From Microvelia longipes (taxonomy: Eukaryota; Arthropoda; Insecta; Hemiptera; Veliidae): a stretch of 64,000 nucleotides of DNA. The position numbers and the translations under genes were made by a program. The notes below the pieces were generated by a model. It saw only the letters and a program-made list of their open reading frames with translations, ran no database searches and was not told where the DNA came from. The stretch covers positions 28,249,094 to 28,313,093 of the forward strand of contig JACMZG010001911.1 of assembly GCA_018340805.1 (NCBI GenBank), written 5' to 3'. How positions within the stretch are numbered: the first letter of the stretch is position 1; every line of letters begins with the position of its first letter. Of this stretch, positions 25,147 through 36,600 are shown in pieces.

Positions 25147-25440
25147 ATAGAGATATATACTGGAGGGAGCATAGACAATATCATTACATTAAGAGACCTG
25201 AAACAATCTTTTTGGGGCTCTGTGTAACCTCATTGAAATCTCCTCCAGGAGGAAGTTAAGGTTACTATAAATCATTAGTTTTCGTCTTCCCACACATTTA
25301 GATTTGTATTTTTAACGTTCTCCTATACAAGCTACGGTAACTTTGTGCAGCCTGTTTTATTGTATTAATATTCGAAGGTGGTCAGGTTACTTTTACAAAA
25401 TTTAACCTATAGGGCCTCTTTAGTAATAATATCTCTATGC
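25147..25440. mobile_element. MITE-like element, family 2 copy 1 (294 bp)
   Basis: The ends are inverted: 'catagagatatatactggag' at 25147 and '..ctttagtaataatatctctatg' ending at 25440. Inner sequence ('tttttggggctctgtgtaac') matches the reverse complement of 42382-42683 ('gttacgcagagccccaaaaa'). It is non-coding. Confidence 0.7.
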
Positions 25441-26049
25441 TTTTAACACTATTTGAGCCCAAGATGATAGACATTTATAAAATATATCAGCTTGATTTGA
25501 GCCTATGAAAAATACAACAATAACTTGAAATAGATAAAAGCTCACTGATAAGACAAGAATACAATAGAATTCCCGCCTTAACTCTAGAATCCTAGTAGCC
25601 ATCTTGCTGCCTAGCAGCTTATTTTGGAACGCGTTGATAATGTAGTTCAATAATCAAGTTTAAACATGGTATTAACTGCTTATTCTTACTAAATTTAAAT
25701 TACCGGTAAATTCTAGTAATTTTGCCAAGAACAGTGTTTAGGGAACTTTCCACCGCTGGAGATTGTGTACCAGTTTGTTCACCATACCTAGTTTAGGGAG
25801 GTAGACACTAATTGCATGGCTGTAACATTATTTTCAGACAAGTTCTGGCTATTTGAAAATTTGACATTATCTGAAATGGTGGTTCTCACAAAAGTTTATT
25901 TATGTTATTCAATAAATCTGTTATGAAAACCTTTGAAAAATCATTACTAGCTATGTTTCTCAAACCTCAGCAATCAATTGCCCATTCCATGACAATTGCT
26001 TTATTTCCCAATAAAATAGTTCCTTATAGTAAAATTTGCTAAAGGAAGG

Positions 26050-26210
26050 AAAAATCGGGTTCTGGGTACCTTGGAACTTCACCTCATCGCATCGGATTCG
26101 CTCATCCTCCCAACTTTGGACTCGCTTCACTCGTCCCCAGAATATACAGCTCGTTAAATATATACTGGAATACCACTTCGGACACACTTCGCACGTCCTC
26201 AGATAGTAAA
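26050..26210 (-). repeat. Dispersed 'GGACTCGCTTCACTCGTCC' repeat, third cluster
   Basis: Contains 'cgctcatcctcccaac', 'ggactcgcttcactcgtcc' and 'cgtcctcagatagtaaatac' in the same order as 49660-49710, showing a shared dispersed element. The reverse-complement relatives are at 7540-7745 and 19560-19840. Confidence 0.65.
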
Positions 26211-26664
26211 TACATATGTGGAAGAGATTGATGATTGCATATACTTAAGTATTCTCAATTTTCAACCTAATTCTAGGTCTTTTAAGACCCCTATTCTTTA
26301 TGCCTTGACCTTTAAAGGTCCCATACGGATGACTAGGACCACAAGGGAACCTTAACTTACTGGATCAGAGCTCTGATGCAGAAAAAAAGAGTCATAAAGA
26401 TTTAAAATAAAATTGTTCAATTTAATAATGCACTCAAATAAATAAACTTAACGAATCTCAAAAAACAATCTAACTTAATGGAAATTTGGTACAAATGTAT
26501 ACTTTTATGTAATAAATAAGTATACTAAGTTTCATTTTAAAAATAATTTATCTATGGATTTTGTTAGATCACTAATGTTAATCAGCATTAAGCAAAGTCA
26601 TTGCCTGGATGTGCGACCGCTAGGAATGATATATTTACCTTGTTAATGTCCCGAACATATGTGT

Positions 26665-26825
26665 CGGCGCTGGTGGCCGCTTCGCGGTCATATTGCTAGT
26701 TTATATTAGTGGCATACTGCCACGATATAAGCGAATTTTGAGATAACCAGAAATATGACGCATTGATAAAAGACAACAATGTGACCACAAAGCGGCCAAT
26801 GGAAGCGCCAGTGGCCGCTTAAAGT
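26665..26825. repeat. Inverted GC-rich blocks with dispersed-repeat copy 3
   Basis: 'cgctggtggccgcttcgcgg' at 26670-26690 and 'aagcggccaatggaagcgcc' at 26792-26812 are partly inverted. Between them lies 'gccacgatataagcgaattt' (26718-26737), a piece of the repeat also found at 6018 and 21925. Confidence 0.45.
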
Positions 26826-27002
26826 GTATCCTTATTAATCTGATATTTTAACTGATTTGTTCCCCCCCCCCCACCACTCATAAGATAAAATGGAAGATGT
26901 TCACCACCTGAATAAAGTTACACACTGTTTGTTTTAATATTATAGATTGAATATTTCCTACTTAGTTGTGAGAAGACTAGATAGTTCTTTGTTTTGTTTC
27001 AG

Positions 27003-27135
27003 AATGTCTGAGAAGGATTACTATTTGTTCCTGGTGCTGTGCTGTTCAGCAGTAGTCTGTAATTCTAAAACTCTCCTCAAACCTTCTTATTATCAGCCAC
27101 AGTACACCGACTATAATAATAACTATGATATTCAG
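27003..27135 (+). CDS. Signal-peptide exon of the DH44-like gene
   Basis: The acceptor 'ttttgtttcag' ends at 27002 and the start ATG is at 27004, so an upstream non-coding exon is implied. The exon encodes 44 residues: MSEKDYY, a hydrophobic stretch LFLVLCCSAVVC typical of a signal peptide, then a polar Tyr/Asn/Gln-rich propeptide ending YDIQ. The donor CAG|GTAAAA at 27136 is good and leaves phase 0, exactly what exons A, B and C need. Assignment to the same gene rests on strand, phase, order and signal-peptide character. Confidence 0.75.
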
Positions 27136-30100
27136 GTAAAATATAGTTTGCATGTAAGCTCATATACTATTTGAGACTATAATTAACCATGTTGCAAATT
27201 TTGGCCAAAATGGCGGATAAGAAAATTTGTTTTCCGGCAAATCAGAACTAACTTTTTGCGAACTAAAGATTAAACATTTATGAATTTTGAAAAACATCAT
27301 TTTCTTGGTCTTTTTCTTTAAATAAAATTCAGTAAACAGCATTAGAGTCTTAAAAGTTATAATATAACTTTTTTAATGGTTTTAAAAAATAGCATAATTT
27401 TGCTTTTTTCTAAATTTTTAACAAAACCATGAGGTAATTGATAAGATTAGAAATTTTCGAAATTCGAATTTAAGGAGATTTTAAAAATTTAATATAATTA
27501 GAAGTTTATATTGTAAAAGTAAAAATACGTATAATTGCGTATTACATATAAAAAGTAAATTACGAAGACTTTTCATAGGCTTGCTCTCAATAACAGCCTA
27601 CACGTTTCTTCGCGAAATGTTTTGATTGGTATGAGATAAAACAAGCCAGTAATACACTTTCCCTCTATTAAGAGAAACAGCAACGAAAACTCAGACTTTT
27701 CCCTTGCCTCAAAATAATTTAAAATTGTCAAGTACTTTAACTGTAAATGAATCATTATTTCAAATTAAAATGTCATCTAGTCTTAAGAGCGTTAAAAACT
27801 TTTGTTTCATTTACTGTGAATGTGTAAATGACTAAACCGATCTTCAAAAAGTTCTAATGACTTTAAATTTTCGTTCAATAGTATCTAAATGATTTTATAG
27901 TATTATAGATCTAACTCGTCAGTACTATTAATGGTAAAAATCAGTTCAAGAAAAAACTTGAAATATACATTATAACAATAGTATAATATTAAAACTAAAG
28001 AGCTTATAAGGCTGGAAACTTTTGTCATTTTGACCAAAATAATTTTTGGCTACACTATTTATAAGTAAAACTAATAATGTAAAATACATTATTTAGTTCA
28101 AATAATAAAAATAAAATAAAATTGTATTGATGATGAAATTATCGACAAAAGAGTTTAGAAATCTTAAACTGTCGTGAAGAAAGTTGAAAAAATATTTCAA
28201 AATAAAAAAGCCCAATTAAGTTTTAAAATTAAAAGAAAATCTCTGTTTTATACACTTGTATTTTTAATAGACATTTCATATTTTTATTACAAAACTGGGT
28301 CAATGTACTTTATAAATTAGGTTGAAAACGAAGGATGAAAAGTACCAACCCTGTAAACAAGAGAAGTGTAATGAGATCATTAACGTTTTTAATTATTTTT
28401 TTTATTTGATTGTTTAGAAATAAGTGCTACAGGTTGCTAAACTAATCTAGTTGCTTGATTAAAGCCAATATTATTTTTTTGCTTAAAAACGCATTTTTTC
28501 ATTTTTTTATCTCCGCACACTTTCTAAATAGGGAAAGGCGCTATTAAGGTACAAAAAGTTAATAGCAAAGGTAGTTACTGCTAGTTTAATCAGCAGAAGT
28601 AAAATTATAGCCTCAGCTAAATTGAATTCCTGTATCAAAGGCTTAATATTCACATTGATTATACACCCTAAAAGAAACTTATATATTTTTTTATATGAAA
28701 TTTTTAATTACTTCTAATATTCTTTACCTTGTGACTGATCAGACAAGGAATCTTATAATCTTTTATCTTGCGCATGTTAGAACTGCTTTCTTAATATTGC
28801 TGTTATTTTGTTGTGCTGCTAGCTTTCATCCAATCAAATATCATCTATTAAGGATTTATTCAAAATTTTACCGAAAGAATGGAGATCTAAGAAATCATCG
28901 TTTTCAGTCGTCAATCCTATCGAATTGTTAAGAACTGGAGTCAAAGCAATATCTGATCAGCATGATCATGAAAAACAAATACAACGAGCTAGCAATAATA
29001 GACAACTTTTGTATGACCTAGGAAAACGACGTTGCGACAGGTCCATTAAAAATTTATTTTAAATTGAGGAGATATTTGGAGTAGGTGTTTAAGTCGAAAA
29101 TTTTACATTTTTAAGCCTATTAATTCTATAGTTTTATTTGAGCAAAAAATACGTTTTATTACAATACATGTTGTTTTAGTAAGTTCGTTATTAATACTGG
29201 TGAGATAAAATAATAAACTATGGACTTAATAAATTGAGTTCTTTAATTGTCATACATATGGTTCAGTATTTATAGTATCTGCACTACACACCAAAGATTT
29301 TTTGGTTAACACTACAGTTGAGCCTAAATAAAACTAATATTGATGCTAAATATGTTATGATCATTTGGATTAAATTTGCATTGTTAAAATAAGTTATCCA
29401 TTATAAGGACTAATAATAGAATTCCCGGCTTCCAAATCACTCCTCAATTCATAAAAAGACAAGCTCAGTCATTGCTCTATACAAAGGTATATTAAATTAT
29501 ATAGTAACGTGAAAAATAATACGGCAAAAGAATAAATCCCTGACACAAGTTGCTTTGAAAATTAGTTGCTTCATGCTTAACTTAAAAAGCCATTCAAATT
29601 AATTTTCTTTAGCACACCCAAATTCAGTCAAAATATTGAATTGTCAATAAATTGTCTTTGAAATGACAATTTTGTTGCGCTCACACATAAACTATGTCTA
29701 GATCTGTATACAAAATATTTTCGCTATAGTTTCATATAAGCACAAGCAAAATATTAAAATGACGCCGCATTTATTTATTTTTTTTGCTAGCTTAATAAGA
29801 GGGGTTAAGAATTTGCAGTAATCATTTTGATTTAATTTGCTGTATTTTTGGCTGATATGGCTATTTTCAAGAAGCATACATTTTAAACGATTTTAATGCT
29901 ATTTTTAAAGGATTTGAATGACAAAGACAGGTGGAAAGTAAAAAGAACATCGCTATCAGTTGTCAATCCAATTGATGTATTGAGAACTCGAATGCTGGTC
30001 AATTCCGATAAATATATGCATCATGAGAAACAAAAGCTACAGGCTGATAACAATAGAAACTTATTATCAGGCATTGGGAAACGGCATTGTGACAGGTTTT

Positions 30101-33100
30101 ATCACGATTTTTATTCAAGATCAAATGACAAACTCAGACATTTGCTCGCCTGATCATTTGTTTCAAAATTGTTCCTTAAAAAATCTACTTAAATGACTAA
30201 ACGATTATATCTATCGATCATTAAGTGCTTATATAAGCAACATAAAAATAACTGGGATCATGTTCCGTTAAGGGGAGGGTAAAAGTACTGAGGTCTTTCC
30301 TGGTGCAATGTGTGAATAAACTCTAGGAGTTAACAGCAGAGAGTCATTCGGAAGAGTAGAAACAGATACTATTTATTTAGTAATTTGGGGTAGAAACGCT
30401 AAACTGGTTTAATCAATGGATTCAATAAAAAAAATTGGTTTTATAAGTACTAAATTATTTTTAGTTTGTATTAGCACCAATTTTTTTCAAACTTAGTGAG
30501 TGCTAAAATTGATCTAAAAAAAGTATTCCTATATAATAATTCCTATATAATAATTAAAAGTCCTTATTCATATCTGGAGCACGGCAGTGCCCCCGCCAAG
30601 TTTAGTGGTCACTGGTGTACCATCCTTTACAAGCCATTCCTATTCCTAAAAAAACCTTTTTTCGGCACTGCAGTAACTGATGGATTAAACGAGAACATTC
30701 AGCCCTACCAAAAAATGTCCCTTTGAAATGTATAGTAACTTTCACAAAATAAATACGTACCTAATCATATATTTTAATGTTTACTTTTTGTGAAGAACTT
30801 ACTATTTCCATTCTAGTAGACCATTAATAAAGAAATAATAAATTATCAACTTTTGACTTCTAAGAAGAATATTATCACAGAAAAAAAAGTAGTGGACAAA
30901 AACAGTTTAGCCAATTTGACCTTTCAAAGAACTCACTGCAAGGAACTCCTTACCATATAATAGTTATTTATGCACCTAGTGATAAGTCCATTATAACCCT
31001 GGTCACTGTAATGATTCCTAAGGCTGAAAGCCGAAGGAATCGTGATTTATAAATCCCGAGGCTTTAGCCGAGGGAATTATTTATATTAATCCCGAGGCTT
31101 TAGCCGAGGGATTAATAACAATTAGCTCCCGAGGTTTGCCGAGGGAGATAATTTGACGAGGGTTATAATAGGGCATTATTCACATGGTGCATACAAAATT
31201 TTATCTCCAGAAGGAAAAACAATATATATGAAACAAAAAAAACTGTATTTGTTTATATATAGAATCAGTGAAACATAATTATACTATTTTATGCAAAATT
31301 AACAAAAATACATTGTATAATATATTATACATACAACATAACCACATACATACATAACAAACAAATATGATAATAAACAAAAATATATAAATACCTAAAT
31401 GGTCTATTTTAACCGTATTTGCTTCGTCATCTATACAAGACGGTTGAGGATTATCGGGGATATCGGGAAACAATTCATTTGTGTCGTTTACTATCATTTC
31501 ATTATCACTTTCTATCGTAAACAACCGCACTAAATCCTTTTATAATAAATATAACAGGAATATTACTTGAAAGATAAGAAAAAACTTAGTAAAAAAGTAG
31601 GTATTCATCGTTAAAACAGATTTGATAAAGCAATTATTTGTTTACAGACAGCTGGGATTTAAACAAATGAATCAGTGCTGCCAACATAACTTTGTTTACT
31701 CAAAATTCTTTACGTAGATTTTTGAGTCTGTAATTTTAACTACTCAATAATTAAGTTGGCTAAGCTGGATTATAACCCGGCGGGAAATAATAAATTATTA
31801 TTTATTACTAATTTATTATTATTAGTATATTAATATTTATTACTATTTATTAATAATTATAATGACGGTCATTATTACATAAAAACAAGCCCCGAAATAT
31901 TTTGATTATTACCCTTCTGGAGATAAAAAACTTTTCAATAGTCTAGGAGAGCCAGGTCTTAAAAACTTACAATGTGTGCAGTTTTAAACCAAATTTATAA
32001 AAATATTCACCAAATGATTACAATAAAGAAACAGTCTTCCAATCCAAAGGAACTTCACATAATAGCACAAACTCAAAATTTTGGAAAATCAATTTTTTTA
32101 ATTAGTTTTTCTTTTAAATAAGTGGTTCCCTTTTGATCATGACTAAGCACAACTAGATGAGGATTTTTTTCGTAGCTCACCAAATTAATAGACTAGTGAT
32201 TTTTCTTCAAAACCATGTAACGAAAACCAAAACTTATGTTTGCTAAAAAATGTATATCAATGATTTTTCAAAGAAATTTAATAATCTTACAAAAAATTAA
32301 GAATTTTTTTCACTTATATGAACTTAACAAATTAACAAAAAACATTTATAAAATACAAAAAAATCATTAAATTTTGGATTTAAAACAGTCCATATTAGGA
32401 ATCTCAGCACAGTTAAAACTGTAATGTCACAAAACATCTCTGTTCACAGCTAATAATCATCAGCTATTTATTTTTCAACTTAGTAACTATTATTGCCTTT
32501 AATTTAGTTTTCTATTTATTCTCTCAAAGCTAGAGCCTCTCTTTTAATGTAGAATTAAATTATTTTTTAGAATTAACTATTATAATGTTTGTTCCAGAAA
32601 TATATATAGTTTAAAAGTTACACAATAACTAATTACTTTTAATAATTTCTTATCACTTAAAAGGACTTCTCACTTTTCCTTTAATTTTCTTATCACATCT
32701 CCTTATTTCTTATTAGGACTTATCACTTCTCCTTATCACTTAAAGATAACTTTCTTATGAAAGAGACTAATACTCTTTGAGAGTATTAGCGTATTAGTCT
32801 CTTTGTTCCTTATCCTAAAGAACATCATAAACAATATTTTATTATATTAATTTACAATAATTAATTCTTAAACTTTTTGTCTTGTTTATTTTCTTGGTAC
32901 TTATTGTTCGTGTGCACTGTGTTTTATAATTGTAGAAAATTTATGTTCTATAACACTTTCTTTCTCTGTAGCTTTAAGTAGACTATTAAAACACTTTTCT
33001 ATAGATTTAAACTAATAAATACGTCTTCTTCTAATAAAGTAATAAGTTTAGAAACTTTAAGTTAAAACTTTAACTGAACAACATATAGTATGAACAACAT

Positions 33101-33603
33101 ATGTTCATACTTTCATAGAATGGTATTATTATTATTTTTGTAGATTAATCTAGATATTGAGACTTTTCTAAAGTTTTATAAATTATTGATTGATTGTTTA
33201 TGTTAAGGACACTAATGATATTTACAATTGGAAAGTTAAGAAAACATCATTATCAATTGTGAATCCGATCGAAGTTTTAAGTGCTAGGATGAATGTCAAC
33301 AAAGATAAACACAGTCTACATGGGAAAATGGCCCAGCGAGCCAATACTAACAGACAGCTGTTACATGATATCGGCAAGAGACACTGTGACAGGTTATTAC
33401 ACTGTACTACACCACTCCCAGACAAACTCAGTTATTCATTGAAGTTTTTAAAATATATGATCACACAAACATTGAATTTTACAAATATTAACCAAGAAAA
33501 ACAATTTAAATTAATCAAGAAAAACACTTTAAAAAACAGCAGTCTGATTTTAAAATTATTCTCAAATCATTTGATAAAAATACATCAATGTCATAAAACA
33601 TAA
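27003..33603 (+). CDS. DH44/CRF-like diuretic hormone gene with three tandem peptide exons
   Basis: A secreted neuropeptide precursor acting through insect CRF-like (DH44) G-protein-coupled receptors; known members regulate tubule fluid secretion. One signal-peptide exon (27003-27135) precedes three homologous exons: A 28853-29040, B 29911-30095, C 33208-33392. Each begins at an AG in phase 0, matching the phase-0 end of the signal exon. Each carries a dibasic site (SKK, VKR, VKK), the family block SxSxVNPI, a C-terminal Gly-Lys-Arg amidation and cleavage signal, and CDR at a common GACAG|GT border in phase 2. Serial inclusion would shift the frame, so one peptide exon per mRNA is inferred. 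No shared 3' exon was found. The alternative is that A, B and C are terminal exons reading to their own stops (A near 29060, B 30153, C 33603). Alternative DH44-family isoforms are, as I recall, known in Bombyx and Tribolium. The peptide-family call is strong; the splicing model is inference. Confidence 0.85.
28853..29040 (+). CDS. Peptide exon A: 42-residue DH44-like peptide
   Basis: 188 nt, phase 0 to phase 2, after acceptor 'tctattaag'. It encodes a 14-residue spacer ending WRSKK, then a peptide starting SSFSVVNPIELLRTG, with internal DQHDHEKQIQRASNN and ending RQLLYDL before Gly-Lys-Arg-Arg. The predicted amide is on Leu. It is the most diverged of the three: Phe replaces Leu at position 3 and it has two extra spacer residues. 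The GACAG|GTCCAT donor is weak. Unspliced, the frame stops within six codons. Confidence 0.8.
29041..29910. other. Spacer between peptide exons A and B
   Basis: AT-rich, with no coding signal recognised. AATAAA-type sites occur, e.g. near 29210, which would be usable if exon A is terminal. Confidence 0.5.
29911..30095 (+). CDS. Peptide exon B: 43-residue DH44-like peptide
   Basis: 185 nt, phase 0 to phase 2, after acceptor 'atttttaaag'. It has a 12-residue spacer DLNDKDRWKVKR, then a peptide starting TSLSVVNPIDVLRTRM, with internal DKYMHHEKQKLQADNN and ending RNLLSGI before Gly-Lys-Arg. It is closest to classical insect DH44 peptides (SLSIVNPxDVLRQR). The usual LLEIARRR centre is missing. 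After CDR the open frame could run 14 further residues to a TGA at 30151. Confidence 0.87.
30096..33207. other. Spacer between peptide exons B and C, with transposon relic
   Basis: Holds the hairpin-module element 30984-31928 and a small hairpin at 32760-32804 built from 'aaagagactaatac' and its complement, the same terminus as the MITE at 42689-43146. The remainder is AT-rich without recognised features. Confidence 0.6.
30984..31928 (-). mobile_element. Hairpin-module transposon relic, copy 2
   Basis: Terminal inverted repeats are perfect over 16 bp: 'ttttatctccagaagg' (31199-31214) against its complement (31913-31928). Beside the left end, 30984-31175 forms a module whose ends pair ('attataaccct' against 'agggttataat') and which holds tandem 'cccgaggctttagccgaggg' units. 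Inside, the minus strand has an exon-like stretch (about 31529-31395) with an acidic product (FTIESDNEMIVNDTNELFPD...) bounded by 'ggatttag' and a GTATTT donor. Layout parallels 23853-24912 and 47351-47945. Confidence 0.65.
33208..33392 (+). CDS. Peptide exon C: 43-residue DH44-like peptide
   Basis: 185 nt, phase 0 to phase 2, after acceptor 'gtttatgttaag'. It has a 12-residue spacer DTNDIYNWKVKK, then a peptide starting TSLSIVNPIEVLSARM, with internal DKHSLHGKMAQRANTN and ending RQLLHDI before Gly-Lys-Arg. The same length as exon B shows common origin by duplication. The frame stays open beyond CDR to a stop at 33601. DNA similarity to exon B's 3' flank continues about 50 nt ('gacaaactcag' at 30127 and 33421, offset differing by 3 nt), which could mean the coding frame continues. 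Confidence 0.85.
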
Positions 33604-36600
33604 AAAATTAATAGTATGTGAGTACCTAACTTTAGTACAACACAATAATAAAACACCACGATAATATTTACAACTGTAAAAATTAACTAGAAATAAATAA
33701 TCTAGGACTCTTAAATTAAAACGCCCCCACACTCAGGCTTTGCCTTGTGGGTTACATGTATACAGTAGTGTAAATTTGTTTTTGAATTCTTTTTTTTCTG
33801 TGTATACTTGTAAATAAAGAAATTGTTTTAAAAAAAGAACAGTTATAAGAAGAAAGAAAAGACCAATTAGAATTATTGGTAATTATAGAAGACGAAGATT
33901 CCCATGCATTGGTTGACAAACTATTGTTAAATTTAATATGACTGCAAAGGGATATCTTAGTGATTCCTTTAACAAAAAGGCTAGTTGTCAAAGGATATCA
34001 ATTGACAACTTTACCATTGGGTGCATAAATTTGTATTATTCTACTGATGTCATTATTGAAGAAAAATAAATCCTTTGTCGATTACACATATTTTTTCAAA
34101 CATTAAAGGGATCATTATTTTTTTCATTTAAGGGGATTATTTTAAATATAAAAGGATATATAAAAAAAATTTAACTCCCATTCTCAAATTTTACAAATAT
34201 TTAAAATAAATAAATTTAAAATAGGTATGTGTTTTTGTCCATCTCTAGGACTGGGAACTTACGGGCAATGTCTCATCTATTAATAATTAAAGCTAAGACT
34301 AAGAACAATAAACAAGGCAAAAATTAGTTACAACCTCCCCAAAATAAATGATTTTATTACTTTATCTTAATGGACCAGAAATACATTACCACAAGTCAGT
34401 TGTAAATCAAAACAGGCCAAACAAATAAATCTTGTTCTCTTCTATCAGAGAGTTTAACTTACTTTTTACTGTTTTTTTTTAGTATTATCAAAAGGACTGA
34501 TATGTCGTAGAGTTTAGTTTATGAGCAATAACTGAGTTTGTCATGTCTGGTATATATTGGTTAAATTAATTTTAAAATTATTTTAAGTTTCAGATCAATG
34601 AGTTGAGAAATTCTAAAGGATTCAAACAGAGAGAGGTTAAAGATCGGGCGGCATAGTCATTATGTATTTATTGTGTATATTTATATATGATTTTAAATTA
34701 TTAAGTATGTTTTCAGTATTTCTTGTTTCAGCTATCATCAATAAAAAGTTTGGTTCCATTTAAAAATTAATAACAATTGATTGAATACAATATATATACA
34801 GCACCTAAAAGTAATTTCCGGAATTGTTTTATTATTATATGCAAATAATAAAAATGGAATAAAAGTTACTTAACAATAATCTTTACACCAAACAACATAT
34901 TTTCATTAATTCTTTAAAGAAGAACCTCCTTTCAGCAATAATGCCAGACAGTGCCGCACTGAGATGTTGAGTCTTTCAATTCCTGAAATCTTACTTCTTT
35001 TTTTTTTAAAGTTTAATTAAATAATTAATCTTTATTACATTAATTTTCCTAAATAAATATATTTTTATATATATTCTTTCATTAATTATTCCTCTTCCAT
35101 CCTTATTTGTAGTAATTTAATTCACATTTAAAGCAAGAAGCAGACCAAAAAATAAAAAAAATATAAGTACCTAGAGTAAGATTGTGCATCAGGCTCGTAT
35201 CCAGCCAAGACAGGGGGAACCAATCCTTGAGAGGGCAATGTATCACTTTAAGGGAGACTTAAAGATCAGAGAGGACAGAGGACTCTTGTCAGAGAGAACA
35301 GATTTTTTCCACGGGGGCGACACCCTGGTCCCACCCTAGGCTTGTTGTTCATTCAGTTTTAAACTAAATGGAAACCTGATTAGTCAGTTTATTTTAACCT
35401 TAACTGACACCAAAGACAGGATATATCAGTCAAAACAAAAATAAATAAATTATATTTATTAGTCTTTCCTTTGACTAATTGAATAATAATAATCTTTGAC
35501 ATTCATATTTCTAAGAATACCAATTATTCATCCATATAATAGATTGTTGATATTTTACATATTTTATCATCAATAACTTTCTTGTCATCCTCTGATGGCA
35601 GACTGATCAAAGAAAAGAGATCAACTTGAATGGTGAACTCTCAATTCTAATAGAGTGCATGATTGAATTACTACTGTCATAATCACTTGTTTTATAATTA
35701 TTTTAAAAACAACACTAAACAACCTTACATAAAGGAATAAAAAGTCTCTTCACTTAATCCTTTTAGTTAGAACACCTAAAGAGCGTCCTAGGCCTCTGAA
35801 GGACTATATAGCTCGGCACTCACTTAGCATGACTGAAGATGACAAAAGTTGGCTCATGTTTTTTTAATTATATCAGATTTAGTGAATAGACTTGTTATTA
35901 TTTCATTCCTACACTAAATAAATTGCAGCCATCTATACTTATTTTAGCAACCTTACATTTTATCCATATAATATAGAAATGTATCTTAATACATAAAAAG
36001 ATAAGCTAAAGTCAAGAGAATGAACAAGCAATTAATAATACCGACTTCTAATAGGTTAAACAAACTCGTGAAGGTTATAGAGAAAAATTAAACAAAACAG
36101 CATAATAAAGCTAAAGACATTTTTTTTAAAGGGAACTCCTCTTGCCACTTAAAACCATATCACAAAAATATGAAATCATAAAATAAAGCTGAATAAGGTT
36201 TTACTCAAAGACAAAAAAATTAAAATAATTGTAAAATATGCAATATTTTCATTATCCATTATAATAGTTGTTTAAATTCTAAATAGACACAAGGTCCTCA
36301 AGCACATTATCTTATCTTGTTCTTAATGTTTACCTATCGACTTTGTGACATCAAAAAGAATAGGATAATTTGACAACACATCCTTTTTTATTGTATCACA
36401 TCCTTATCTTTGTAAAATTCAATTTTATCCCCCAAACTAAGGCCACAATTTCATCAGTATTTGGTACAAACCATACTGAAACCTACAGAAAACATCTAGC
36501 TTTGTTAGATTTTATTGGAGAGCGAAAAGTGAGTTCCTAAGTATAATAATATCAAAAATCAGAAGACGCTAGAATCACCAGCATAATTTGCTAAGCATAA

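Larger units (their letters stand above)
18869..27002. other. Intergenic region between ammonium transporter and DH44-like gene
   Basis: Repeat-rich, with no supported host gene. It holds, in order: the ammonium transporter 3' UTR; a TA microsatellite (19292-19371); GAGCGAAGC repeats (19560-19840); a GC-richer patch (20140-20215); a 26-bp palindrome (21166-21191); A/T homopolymer runs (21545-21670); a dispersed repeat (21925-22040); a three-unit repeat (22690-23110); the tyrosine-recombinase element (23853-24912); a MITE (25147-25440); and a repeat relic (26050-26210). Open frames inside it are non-coding by appearance. Confidence 0.7.

Noticed and set aside
31279..31530. Short secreted or membrane protein gene
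   Set aside because: The hydrophobic C-terminal half is AT-rich intron-like sequence after a GTATTT donor; only the acidic part looks coding, and it lies within a transposon relic.
27004..33392. Multi-peptide precursor with A, B and C translated together
   Set aside because: Exon lengths of 188, 185 and 185 nt (phase 0 to 2) would shift the frame on serial joining.
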